Shown in pieces: positions 1-5,163 of a stretch of 5,163 nt of DNA. The notes below the pieces were generated by a model. That model was not told where the DNA came from. It searched no databases and saw only the letters and a list, made by a program, of their open reading frames with translations. Both the position numbers and the translations under genes were made by a program. The stretch lies in contig JBGTDU010000084.1 of the NCBI GenBank assembly GCA_041748175.1, positions 1 through 5,163 of the forward strand. The letters run 5' to 3'. This DNA comes from JAHEJB01 sp041748175 (GTDB lineage: Bacteria; Bacteroidota; Rhodothermia; Rhodothermales; Rubricoccaceae). Each line of letters starts with the position of its first letter. Positions within the stretch are counted from its first letter, which is position 1.

Positions 1-71
1 GTTGGCGTGGCCCATAGGGCCAGACTCGCCGCGAGACAGAGTGCGAATGTCAATGTGTTTCGATGTGTCAT
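1..71 (-). CDS. 5' end of a gene for an exported protein (cut by the window edge)
   Basis: Reading the minus strand from an ATG at 71-69 gives 23 complete codons to the window edge without a stop. The peptide begins MTHRNTLTF and continues as a hydrophobic stretch (ALCLAASLALWATP). A short basic N-terminus (Arg4) followed by about 15 apolar residues with small residues at its end is what a Sec signal peptide looks like, so the product is probably secreted or periplasmic. A cysteine at residue 12 lies inside the hydrophobic core and is not in a good lipobox. No Shine-Dalgarno sequence precedes the ATG. The frame stays open for at least 15 codons upstream of this ATG, but those residues do not look like protein. 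It lies in the same orientation as the ankyrin gene, about 250 bp downstream of it. Function cannot be told from so little sequence. Confidence 0.5.
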   Translation of the reverse strand, partial: MTHRNTLTFALCLAASLALWATP

Positions 72-318
72 GGTCGTACTCGTGAGAGCGTTTGACGGTG
101 GGAAGGGAATAGGCCGCAAGCATACGAAATCCGGATCGAACATCGTCGGAGGATTGCGGCGATCACAGCCAGGACAGCACGATTTCAATCATCTGTGACC
201 TCATTACACCTTTCGACGCCACCTGACTACGGGCCATCAAATGCGAATCTCTCTACTCCGCTGCTCTTCAGGAAAAGCGCGGGATAGTGGACTCACCCGC
301 TCTTGGCAACGCGCCCTT
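72..318. other. Intergenic region with no supported feature
   Basis: This stretch lies between the end of the ankyrin gene and the start of the left-edge gene. It should carry the left gene's promoter and perhaps the ankyrin gene's terminator. I looked for a Bacteroidota-type -7 element (TAnnTTTG). The best match on the minus strand is TATGCTTG about 50 bases before the left ATG, but it has no matching upstream element. A weak hairpin at 279-300 is discussed under rejected items. No ORF here has recognisable protein character. Confidence 0.4.
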
Positions 319-1209
319 TCAACTGCCCATCTTCGACCGTTCCAGAAGTAGTGCGATCTCCTCCTCGTTTGCATGGCGCGCCCACTCCGCAGGCGTTTTC
401 TGTATGGTCCAATCCTGTTGAGTCGGATCGGCACCTCGTTCGAGCAGAAACTGGCACATTGATTTCAAGCCGCGAATCGCAGCCCAGTGGAGGGCCGTTC
501 CCCTGTAATCAAAACCATTCGGGAAGGAATTGATCGCTGCTCCTTTCTCCAAGAGGAACCCGGTGGCGTCCTCGCTCCCACTCATAGCCGCGTAGGTGAG
601 CGCGTTATCCAGAATGTCCAGTGGGTCTCTCGATTGCTGCTCCAACGACATTTCGTGAAATGGAAAGTTGAGTTGCCACTCATCCGGCACGACGACCATT
701 CCATCCCCATCAAAGAAAAGTGCCATCAAATCCACGGAACCCAAGCCAGCCGCGGTATGCAGATTCCGAACCGACGCTCCACGTTCGAGAGCCCGTTCGA
801 TGATATCCGGATGTCCCCAATAGATCGCTTCTTCCAGAATAGTCCAGCCGCGTAGGATGGAAGGATCGCCATCGATCTTGGCCCCCTGTTCCAGCAGATA
901 GTCGGCGAGTACGGCATTGCCTACGCTTCCGCATGCGATCAGCGGCTCGTCGAGTGGCGAGCCCGCGTTGACGAGAGTTTGCGCCATGCTCGTTTGCGTC
1001 GTTGCAGGAAGATCCTTCCCGTCCAACGCGAGGCATTGCATGAGCGTCGGATGGCTGCACGAGGATCGCGATGTGGCAAGCTTCGGCCTGGCTGAGATCA
1101 GCCGCTCGAACTCAGCGGCGTCGCCGACCTGTATCGCGATTAGGGCAGGGAGGAAACGTGCGTCCATAGGAGCTTGTGGGGCAGCAGGGCTATCGTCATC
1201 TGCCTGCAC
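319..1209 (-). CDS. Ankyrin-repeat protein
   Basis: The product is a 296-residue soluble protein made mostly of ankyrin repeats, which act as protein-protein interaction scaffolds. No signal peptide or membrane segment is visible, so it is probably cytoplasmic. The clearest repeat is residues 236-266, with the core TALHWAAIRG followed by FLLERGADP. Others are near 86-113 (DYLLEQGAKID), 121-149 (EEAIYWGHPDIIERALERGA), 150-166 (LHTAAGLGSVDLMALFF) and 203-228 (LTYAAMSGSEDATGFLLEKG). Degenerate ones lie at about 18-45 and 272-290. No catalytic domain is attached, and the partner cannot be inferred. The start is uncertain. Position 1209 is a GTG, while an ATG at 1167 (residue 15) sits just before the conserved-looking fold and is equally plausible. 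Residues 2-14 are low-complexity, and neither start has a Shine-Dalgarno sequence. The gene lies 27 bp downstream of the OmpA relic, in the same reading frame. Family assignment is secure and biological role unknown. Confidence 0.88.
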   Translation of the reverse strand: MQADDDSPAAPQAPMDARFLPALIAIQVGDAAEFERLISARPKLATSRSSCSHPTLMQCLALDGKDLPATTQTSMAQTLVNAGSPLDEPLIACGSVGNAVLADYLLEQGAKIDGDPSILRGWTILEEAIYWGHPDIIERALERGASVRNLHTAAGLGSVDLMALFFDGDGMVVVPDEWQLNFPFHEMSLEQQSRDPLDILDNALTYAAMSGSEDATGFLLEKGAAINSFPNGFDYRGTALHWAAIRGLKSMCQFLLERGADPTQQDWTIQKTPAEWARHANEEEIALLLERSKMGS

Positions 1210-1236
1210 AGGTGGATTCGGGCGGAAGTCAGGTCT

Positions 1237-1632
1237 TCAAGAACATTCTACCTGGACGCGCCGATTGAGCGAGCGGCCATTCTCGTCGGAGTTTGGGGCG
1301 ATGGGTTCGGACTCTCCTTTGCCGATGGAGGACAGGCGCCCGACCTCGATGCCTCGCCGCACAAGATCATCGACCACTGCCTACGCGCGCCGTTCTGAAA
1401 GCGATTGATTATAGTCGTCAGCGCCTTCGCTTGATGTGTGCCCTGCAATGACGATCGTCGCGCTCTCATCGGTTTCTAAGCCATGAAAACCAAATCGCAC
1501 CCCTATGATCGTTTCATGAGCGAAATGGTTGAGGTCGTTGAGCGGGAAGAAGTCCGCCTGGTGGCGATGCCACGTTTTAATGTCCTCACGTCTACAGGCA
1601 AGTGCGCGTGATCCGTCGGCTTCCTTGCTTGA
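1237..1632 (-). pseudogene. OmpA-family C-terminal domain relic with an in-frame amber stop
   Basis: One minus-strand frame, open from 1632 to a TGA at 1237-1239 except for a single TAG at 1381-1383, encodes an unmistakable OmpA-like peptidoglycan-binding domain. Before the TAG it reads TIVIAGHTSSEGADDYNQSL and then SERRA. After it, AVVDDLVRRGIEVGRLSSIG, then KGESEPIAPN and ENGRSLNRRVQVE. This fits the family signature NX2LSX2RAX2VX3L, with the stop replacing the first residue after RA, where relatives often have Gln; CAG to TAG is one change. TAG really is a stop here, because the neighbouring regulator gene ends with it. The segment before GHT is also short: about 17 residues separate an FGF (possible first strand) from GHT, against about 35 in intact domains. 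No ATG occurs in this frame, no signal peptide is present, and a TGA at 1633-1635 closes it upstream. OmpA domains anchor outer-membrane proteins to the cell wall; this copy is probably dead. A single sequencing error could explain the TAG, but not the missing start. Confidence 0.8.
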
Positions 1633-1668
1633 TCACACGCGGAGGGAGGACGTGGGCGCCGAAGCAGG

Positions 1669-2283
1669 CTACCCAAAGGTATCCGCGACCGACAGCAGAA
1701 TTGCATTCGAAAACGTGTTGATCCGCTGGATGGCTCGTCGGCGAGCCGCGCTGTCCAGTTGTTTCTCTTCAGTCTCCGTCAGCGTGGACTCCACGATGCG
1801 ATCTCGAAAGAATGTTATGGCGCGAAGTACGGATGAAAGGTCCATGTTGTGTCGGCGGGAATCAGCTGCGTAGGAGTGTCCAATCTCGCGCACCTGGTCC
1901 AGAAGCGGTTCCAATTCATGCTCCTCAGCTGCCAGAACCTGGCTGAGAAGCTGCATCAATCTTCGGCCGCTCTCACGCTTCTCTTCGCGCTCGGCGGCGT
2001 TGAAACCAGTCATCCAGCTCGCTTCATTCGGCTGCGGCATTTGCTCACGCGTATATGCCAGCGCGCGGTCCACGATATGCTGGGCAAGCTGCTCCTCGTC
2101 CTCCGCATGTTCGCCGATGCCCATCAAGCGCTCGATCTCCGCCCTGGGAAATCGGCGATGTCCACCCGGCGTGATCATCACAAGGACATCTCCCTGGTCG
2201 GCCCAGCGTCTCAGCGTTGCAGGATGAACGCTGAGAATAGCCGCCGCTTCACTCAGGGATAGCAGGTCGGCAGAGGAGGGCAT
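1669..2283 (-). CDS. MerR/BldC-type helix-turn-helix transcriptional regulator
   Basis: The 204-residue product is a predicted cytoplasmic DNA-binding regulator. Residues 8-30 (LSLSEAAAILSVHPATLRRW and following) form a helix-turn-helix of the MerR/excisionase superfamily. Residues 38-45 (TPGGHRRF) give the wing typical of the MerR, BldC and CarH type. Residues 46-55 complete the N-terminal domain. Residues 60-204 are charged and apparently all-helical. The segment at about 131-165, containing SVLRAITFFRDRIVES, resembles the helical C-terminal region of stand-alone HTH regulators that carry an FFRD motif, but its ligand, if any, is unknown. No cobalamin-binding DxHxxG motif is present, so it is not a CarH/LitR photoreceptor, and no cysteine cluster for metal sensing is visible. 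The ATG at 2283 lies immediately before the HTH and is the only sensible start. It is transcribed divergently from the TonB-dependent receptor, and a palindrome in the shared spacer suggests control of that operon and of itself. The stop is TAG. Confidence 0.85.
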   Translation of the reverse strand: MPSSADLLSLSEAAAILSVHPATLRRWADQGDVLVMITPGGHRRFPRAEIERLMGIGEHAEDEEQLAQHIVDRALAYTREQMPQPNEASWMTGFNAAEREEKRESGRRLMQLLSQVLAAEEHELEPLLDQVREIGHSYAADSRRHNMDLSSVLRAITFFRDRIVESTLTETEEKQLDSAARRRAIQRINTFSNAILLSVADTFG

Positions 2284-2301
2284 GTCAAGAGCCTGAGAAA
2301 C

Positions 2302-2315
2302 TATAGAAATCTATA
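2302..2315. promoter_or_regulatory. Perfect inverted repeat TATAGA-AA-TCTATA, candidate operator
   Basis: A 14-bp palindrome with two 6-bp arms and a 2-bp spacer sits in the 112-bp spacer between the divergent regulator and receptor genes, 18 bp from the regulator's start codon. It is AT-rich within GC-rich surroundings. The same bases also form a partial direct repeat (CTATAGAAAT / CTATACATTC, period 10 bp). On the minus strand the palindrome contains TAGATTTC (2313-2306), one mismatch from the Bacteroidota -7 element TAnnTTTG, at a reasonable distance from the regulator ATG. A regulator bound here could therefore block its own promoter. MerR-superfamily proteins usually bind such palindromes as dimers. 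That this protein binds it is inference from position. Confidence 0.4.
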
Positions 2316-2395
2316 CATTCCTGAGCAGAACGAGGTACCTTCCGCTCTTTGACGCCACGCATTCGCCTGTTCAACCGTTGAATATAGCCGTCGCC

Positions 2396-4480
2396 ATGAT
2401 TCGCTTTTGCCTGCTCCTGATCTTCGGATTAGCGGCGGGGAAAATGTGTGCGGCGCAAGCGGTTGAGCCCGATACGCTTCTTCACCACGAGATGGAGAAT
2501 CTCATCGTCACGGCAACGCGCGGCAGTGATCGTCTAGGCGATCTGGCCGTCCCGGCTGATGTCGTCACGCAGCGTGAAATTCAAGCCCGCGGGATTGTTC
2601 GTCTGGGAGATCTTCTCGCGCAGATAGCCGGCTATACGCCGGTCCATGCGTTTGGGAACGGCGTACAGGTGCAAGGTCTTGGGCCCGACTACACGCTTAT
2701 TCTGATCGATGGCGAGCCTGTCATCGGCCGCTTGAATGGAACGCTCGATCTCGACCGGCTCGGGCTGCAGGATGTCGCGCGTGTGGAAGTCGTCCGGGGG
2801 CCGTTCTCGTCGCTGTATGGCTCCGAGGCGATGGCGGGCGTCATCAATCTCATTTCTCGGACCCCGCAGGAGCCGTTTCGAGGCCAGGCATCCGTTCGGT
2901 TGGAATCACGCGGCACGGCCGACGCCGCCACCGACCTTTCTTTCCGTCGAGGGGATGCCAACGGCGCGCTCACGCTCCGCCACTATCGCTCGGGCGCATA
3001 CGATCTCGACCCGAATACGGTCGAGCCCACGTTCCCGGCTTACGACGGCACTGACATTTCGGCGAGGTTCTCCGCGCCACTACCGGGCGGTCTGGAGCTT
3101 GATCTCCGCGGGCGCGTCGGGCGCGAAGACCAGCGCGAAGGGGTCAACGTCACGCTTCCAGTCGGCTCGCAGCCGCTCACCGGGCAGGGCCTCCGAACGG
3201 ACTGGAGCCTTTCTTCCGGCCTCGAGCGGGCTCTATGGCCCGGCGCCAAAGGTTCGGCGCGCTTCTATACCTCCCGTTTTCAGACCGAGACGGAGCTTGG
3301 CTCTACCACCGGGGGGACGCTGAACAGCCGATTCGAGCAAGGGTACCATAAAGGCGAGTTGCAGATGGACGCACTCCTCGGTCAGGAGCATCTGCTGACG
3401 GTCGGCGGCGGCATGATTGCGGAAACGGTCGATGCGGACAGGATCGGCGGTGCCCGTCGCCGTTCGAGCACCGCCTTCGCGTTCGTACAGGAGCAGTGGC
3501 TCGTAGCGGAGGCCATCGAGTTCATGGCGAGCACCCGGTTGGATGCACCGAGTGATTACTCCGCGCGGGTTAGTCCGGCTGCTGCAATCCTTCTGAAACC
3601 AACGGATGCCATACGGGTCCGGCTGTCGCTGGGCAGCGGCTTCAAGGCGCCGACTTTTCAGCAGCGCTACCTCGACTTTACCAATGCCGCCGCAGGTTAT
3701 ACGGTGGTAGGCGCGAGTGACGTCAACGCCGTGCTCGCAGGCTATGAAGCGGAAGGCCTCGTCGAGCATCTGGAGGGTGCAATCGCATCCGGCGCCGAGC
3801 TACGTCCCGAGACTTCCTATGCTGCCAATTTGGGCGTCGAAGTGTATCCGTTACCCGCACTAACCCTTCGGGCCAATGGCTTCTACAACCGCCTGTCGGA
3901 CCTCATCGAGATTGTGCCGGTGGCGTCGCTCACCAACGGGCGGGACGTTTACACGTACGTGAATCTGGACCGCGTGCGCACCAGCGGCGTCGAGTTGGGC
4001 GCGGAATGGACGCCCATCAGTAGCCTTTCGCTGGGCGCTCGCTATCACTTCCTCGACGCCGTCGACCTGAGCGCGCTGGACGACATCGGGGCGGGGTTGG
4101 TGTTTCGCCGAGATGACGGACGCGATCGGGAGCTCCGGCGCGATGAGTACGGCGGCCTCTTCGGGCGCTCGACCCACAGCGGCAGCGTGCACGCTACCTG
4201 GCAGGCTCCGCTACATGGGCTCGGTGCTTCTCTGAGTGCCATCTTCCGCAGCCGCTACGGCGACTACGACCGCAATGGCAACCTGGTCCTTGACGATGCC
4301 TCCGAATATGTGCCGGGCTACGCCCTCGTGCATACCACCATCTCTTACGATATCCAAGACTGGCTCACGCTGCATACCGGCGTGACCAATCTCTTCGATT
4401 ACACAAACCCCGAGCGCGTACCCGCCCTGCCGGGACGACTCTTTTTCGGCGGCGTCCGCGTGATGCGTACGCACCGCTAA
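2396..4480 (+). CDS. TonB-dependent outer-membrane receptor (iron/haem-type)
   Basis: This is a TonB-dependent receptor: a 22-strand outer-membrane barrel closed by a plug that imports a chelated ligand using TonB/ExbBD energy. The start is taken as the ATG at 2396 (694 residues), giving a signal peptide that begins MIRFCLLLIFGLAAG and is probably cleaved after AQA (residues 20-22). A TTG six codons upstream (2378) is also open. Residues 34-42 (ENLIVTATR) look like the TonB box and the entry to the plug. The plug runs to about residue 155, with LILIDGEPVIGR, VEVVRGPFSSLYGSEAMAG and VINLISRTP, closely the pattern of Bacteroidota receptors that pair with HmuY. The barrel follows, with GFKAPTFQQRYLDF near 415-428 and LRPETSYAANLGVEV later. 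It ends in FFGGVRVMRTHR without the usual terminal aromatic residue. The haem-receptor motifs YRAP and NPDL are not matched exactly (FKAP is present), so the ligand is uncertain. It is followed by the HmuY-like gene. Confidence 0.93.
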   Translation: MIRFCLLLIFGLAAGKMCAAQAVEPDTLLHHEMENLIVTATRGSDRLGDLAVPADVVTQREIQARGIVRLGDLLAQIAGYTPVHAFGNGVQVQGLGPDYTLILIDGEPVIGRLNGTLDLDRLGLQDVARVEVVRGPFSSLYGSEAMAGVINLISRTPQEPFRGQASVRLESRGTADAATDLSFRRGDANGALTLRHYRSGAYDLDPNTVEPTFPAYDGTDISARFSAPLPGGLELDLRGRVGREDQREGVNVTLPVGSQPLTGQGLRTDWSLSSGLERALWPGAKGSARFYTSRFQTETELGSTTGGTLNSRFEQGYHKGELQMDALLGQEHLLTVGGGMIAETVDADRIGGARRRSSTAFAFVQEQWLVAEAIEFMASTRLDAPSDYSARVSPAAAILLKPTDAIRVRLSLGSGFKAPTFQQRYLDFTNAAAGYTVVGASDVNAVLAGYEAEGLVEHLEGAIASGAELRPETSYAANLGVEVYPLPALTLRANGFYNRLSDLIEIVPVASLTNGRDVYTYVNLDRVRTSGVELGAEWTPISSLSLGARYHFLDAVDLSALDDIGAGLVFRRDDGRDRELRRDEYGGLFGRSTHSGSVHATWQAPLHGLGASLSAIFRSRYGDYDRNGNLVLDDASEYVPGYALVHTTISYDIQDWLTLHTGVTNLFDYTNPERVPALPGRLFFGGVRVMRTHR

Positions 4481-4505
4481 CCACCCATCACAACACGCAT
4501 ATATC

Positions 4506-5132
4506 ATGACACGTCTTCTTCAAACGATTCCTCTCCTTCTCTTTATCGCCGTTCTCGCGGGCTGCGACAGCGCGACACCAGCCGCCAACATCGACCCGAG
4601 TGAAGCGGCGACGATAACCGATCTCGCTGCCGATCCCATCATCGGTTTCGATCCAAATACCGGCCAGCCTATCGGCACCGGCGCGTTCACTTTTTTCAGT
4701 CTCCGAACTGGAGCGGAGGTGGCCGATTCCGCTTCGACCGAATGGGACCTCGGATTTCGCGGCACGGAAATTCGGGCGAACGGCGGCACGAGCGGCCCTG
4801 GTAACGGCGCGGCGCTCGTGTTCACCGGCGCCTTCGAGGACCTACTGGCGGCGCCCGAATCCGGCTACGCTACCGACGATACGAATCGCAATGCCATTCC
4901 ACAAGGCTCCGGGAACGGATGGTACAACTACGACCCACAGGTGAACCTCATCAGTCCGATCCCCGGACGAGTGCTCGTCATCAAGACGGCCGATGGTCGC
5001 TATGCAAAGGTGAGGATCGTGAGTTACTACCGGGGTGCGCCCGCGACCCCCAACCCGGTGACCGATGAGGCGCGCTACTACACGTTCGATTACGTGTTCC
5101 AACCGGACGGAAGCCGCTCGCTCTCCGACTAA
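4506..5132 (+). CDS. HmuY-family outer-membrane lipoprotein lacking His and Met
   Basis: The 208-residue product is a lipoprotein. It has a signal peptide (MTRLLQTIPLLLFIAVLAGC) with a lipobox LAGC at residues 17-20, so Cys20 should be lipidated and become the mature N-terminus. The rest matches the HmuY family: WDLGFRGTEIRANGG (80-94), SGPGNGAA (96-103), GWYNYDPQ (138-145), PIPGRVLVIKTADGRYAKVR (151-170) with IVSYYRG after it, and YYTFDYVFQPDGSR (191-204). Length is near that of known HmuY proteins. In Porphyromonas gingivalis, HmuY captures haem with two histidines and passes it to HmuR. Relatives in Tannerella and Prevotella use methionines. This protein contains no histidine, and its only methionine is the initiator, so neither mode is possible. 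It probably works with the receptor encoded 25 bp upstream, perhaps on another ligand. No Shine-Dalgarno sequence is seen. Confidence 0.9.
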   Translation: MTRLLQTIPLLLFIAVLAGCDSATPAANIDPSEAATITDLAADPIIGFDPNTGQPIGTGAFTFFSLRTGAEVADSASTEWDLGFRGTEIRANGGTSGPGNGAALVFTGAFEDLLAAPESGYATDDTNRNAIPQGSGNGWYNYDPQVNLISPIPGRVLVIKTADGRYAKVRIVSYYRGAPATPNPVTDEARYYTFDYVFQPDGSRSLSD

Positions 5133-5137
5133 TCAAC

Positions 5138-5163
5138 ATGCCGACACTCGTCCATTATCTGCC
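5138..5163 (+). CDS. Start of a third operon gene (cut by the window edge)
   Basis: An ATG lies five bases after the stop of the HmuY-like gene and is open to the window end, giving MPTLVHYL and a partial codon. The tight spacing and shared direction suggest a further gene of the uptake operon, translated together with the lipoprotein. Eight residues are too few to assign a family. Chance is a real alternative, because any short frame this length is often open. Confidence 0.4.

Noticed and set aside
7..198. 63-codon plus-strand frame at the left edge
   Set aside because: It opposes the signal-peptide frame on the minus strand, which is far more protein-like.
273..300. Possible terminator after the ankyrin gene: GCGGG (279-283) pairing with CCCGC (296-300), with four T on the minus strand at 276-273
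   Set aside because: A stem of only five pairs, a 12-base loop and a short T run are too weak to call.
487..855. 122-codon plus-strand frame
   Set aside because: It is entirely antisense to clear ankyrin repeats and has no recognisable features of its own.
917..1408. 163-codon plus-strand frame across the ankyrin start and the OmpA relic
   Set aside because: It is antisense to the ankyrin gene and the relic, rich in Ser/Arg/Ala as shadow frames are, and shows no domain pattern.
1503..1706. 67-codon minus-strand frame starting inside the regulator gene
   Set aside because: It is Arg/Thr/Ser-rich with no family resemblance; the adjacent frame carries the OmpA relic.
1849..2262. 137-codon plus-strand frame opposite the regulator
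   Set aside because: It is antisense to a well-supported HTH protein, and its composition does not suggest a real protein.
1669..2283. CarH/LitR-type B12 photoreceptor for the HTH protein
   Set aside because: The wing motif is similar, but there is no cobalamin-binding DxHxxG motif and the protein is too short for both B12 domains.
2341..2395. TTGACG (2349-2354) and TATAGC (2383-2388) as a sigma-70 promoter for the receptor
   Set aside because: The spacing of 28 bp is far too long, and the second element lies almost at the start codon.
2736..3323. 195-codon frame inside the receptor gene, plus a 178-codon minus-strand frame at 3233-3769
   Set aside because: Both overlap the receptor's coding sequence completely; they are Arg/Ser-rich or patternless shadows of a GC-rich gene.
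4506..5132. Naming the lipoprotein and receptor hmuY/hmuR and calling them haem binders
   Set aside because: The known haem ligands are absent from the lipoprotein, and the receptor lacks exact YRAP and NPDL motifs; only family-level naming is justified.

Overview
The window most resembles a moderately GC-rich member of the Bacteroidota/Rhodothermota lineage. This is inference from three things. The TonB-dependent receptor is paired with a HmuY-type lipoprotein, none of the starts has a clear Shine-Dalgarno sequence, and third codon positions are GC-biased. I cannot name the organism from the sequence alone.

The window divides at a short intergenic region (2284-2395). To its right lies a plus-strand, operon-like set: a TonB-dependent outer-membrane receptor (2396-4480), a HmuY-family lipoprotein 25 bp downstream (4506-5132), and the first codons of a third gene 5 bp after that, cut by the window edge. 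The receptor and lipoprotein together look like an outer-membrane uptake system for an iron-related ligand (haem or another chelate). However, the mature HmuY-like protein contains no histidine and no methionine, so it cannot hold haem as the characterised HmuY proteins do.

To the left, everything is on the minus strand. First comes a 204-aa regulator with an N-terminal MerR/BldC-type helix-turn-helix, transcribed divergently from the receptor. The shared intergenic region holds a perfect 6-2-6 inverted repeat (TATAGA-AA-TCTATA), a candidate operator for this regulator. Next is an overlooked broken gene: the C-terminal peptidoglycan-binding half of an OmpA-family protein, interrupted by an in-frame TAG and apparently lacking its upstream part. 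Then comes a 296-aa ankyrin-repeat protein. At the left edge is the start of a further minus-strand gene with a signal peptide, cut by the window end.

Bases 72-318 hold no gene, RNA or convincing promoter or terminator that I can support. No tRNA, rRNA, CRISPR array, insertion sequence or long repeat was seen. The strongest observations are the amber-interrupted OmpA relic, the His/Met-free HmuY homologue, and the divergent regulator with its palindrome. I did not find a convincing wholly new system.
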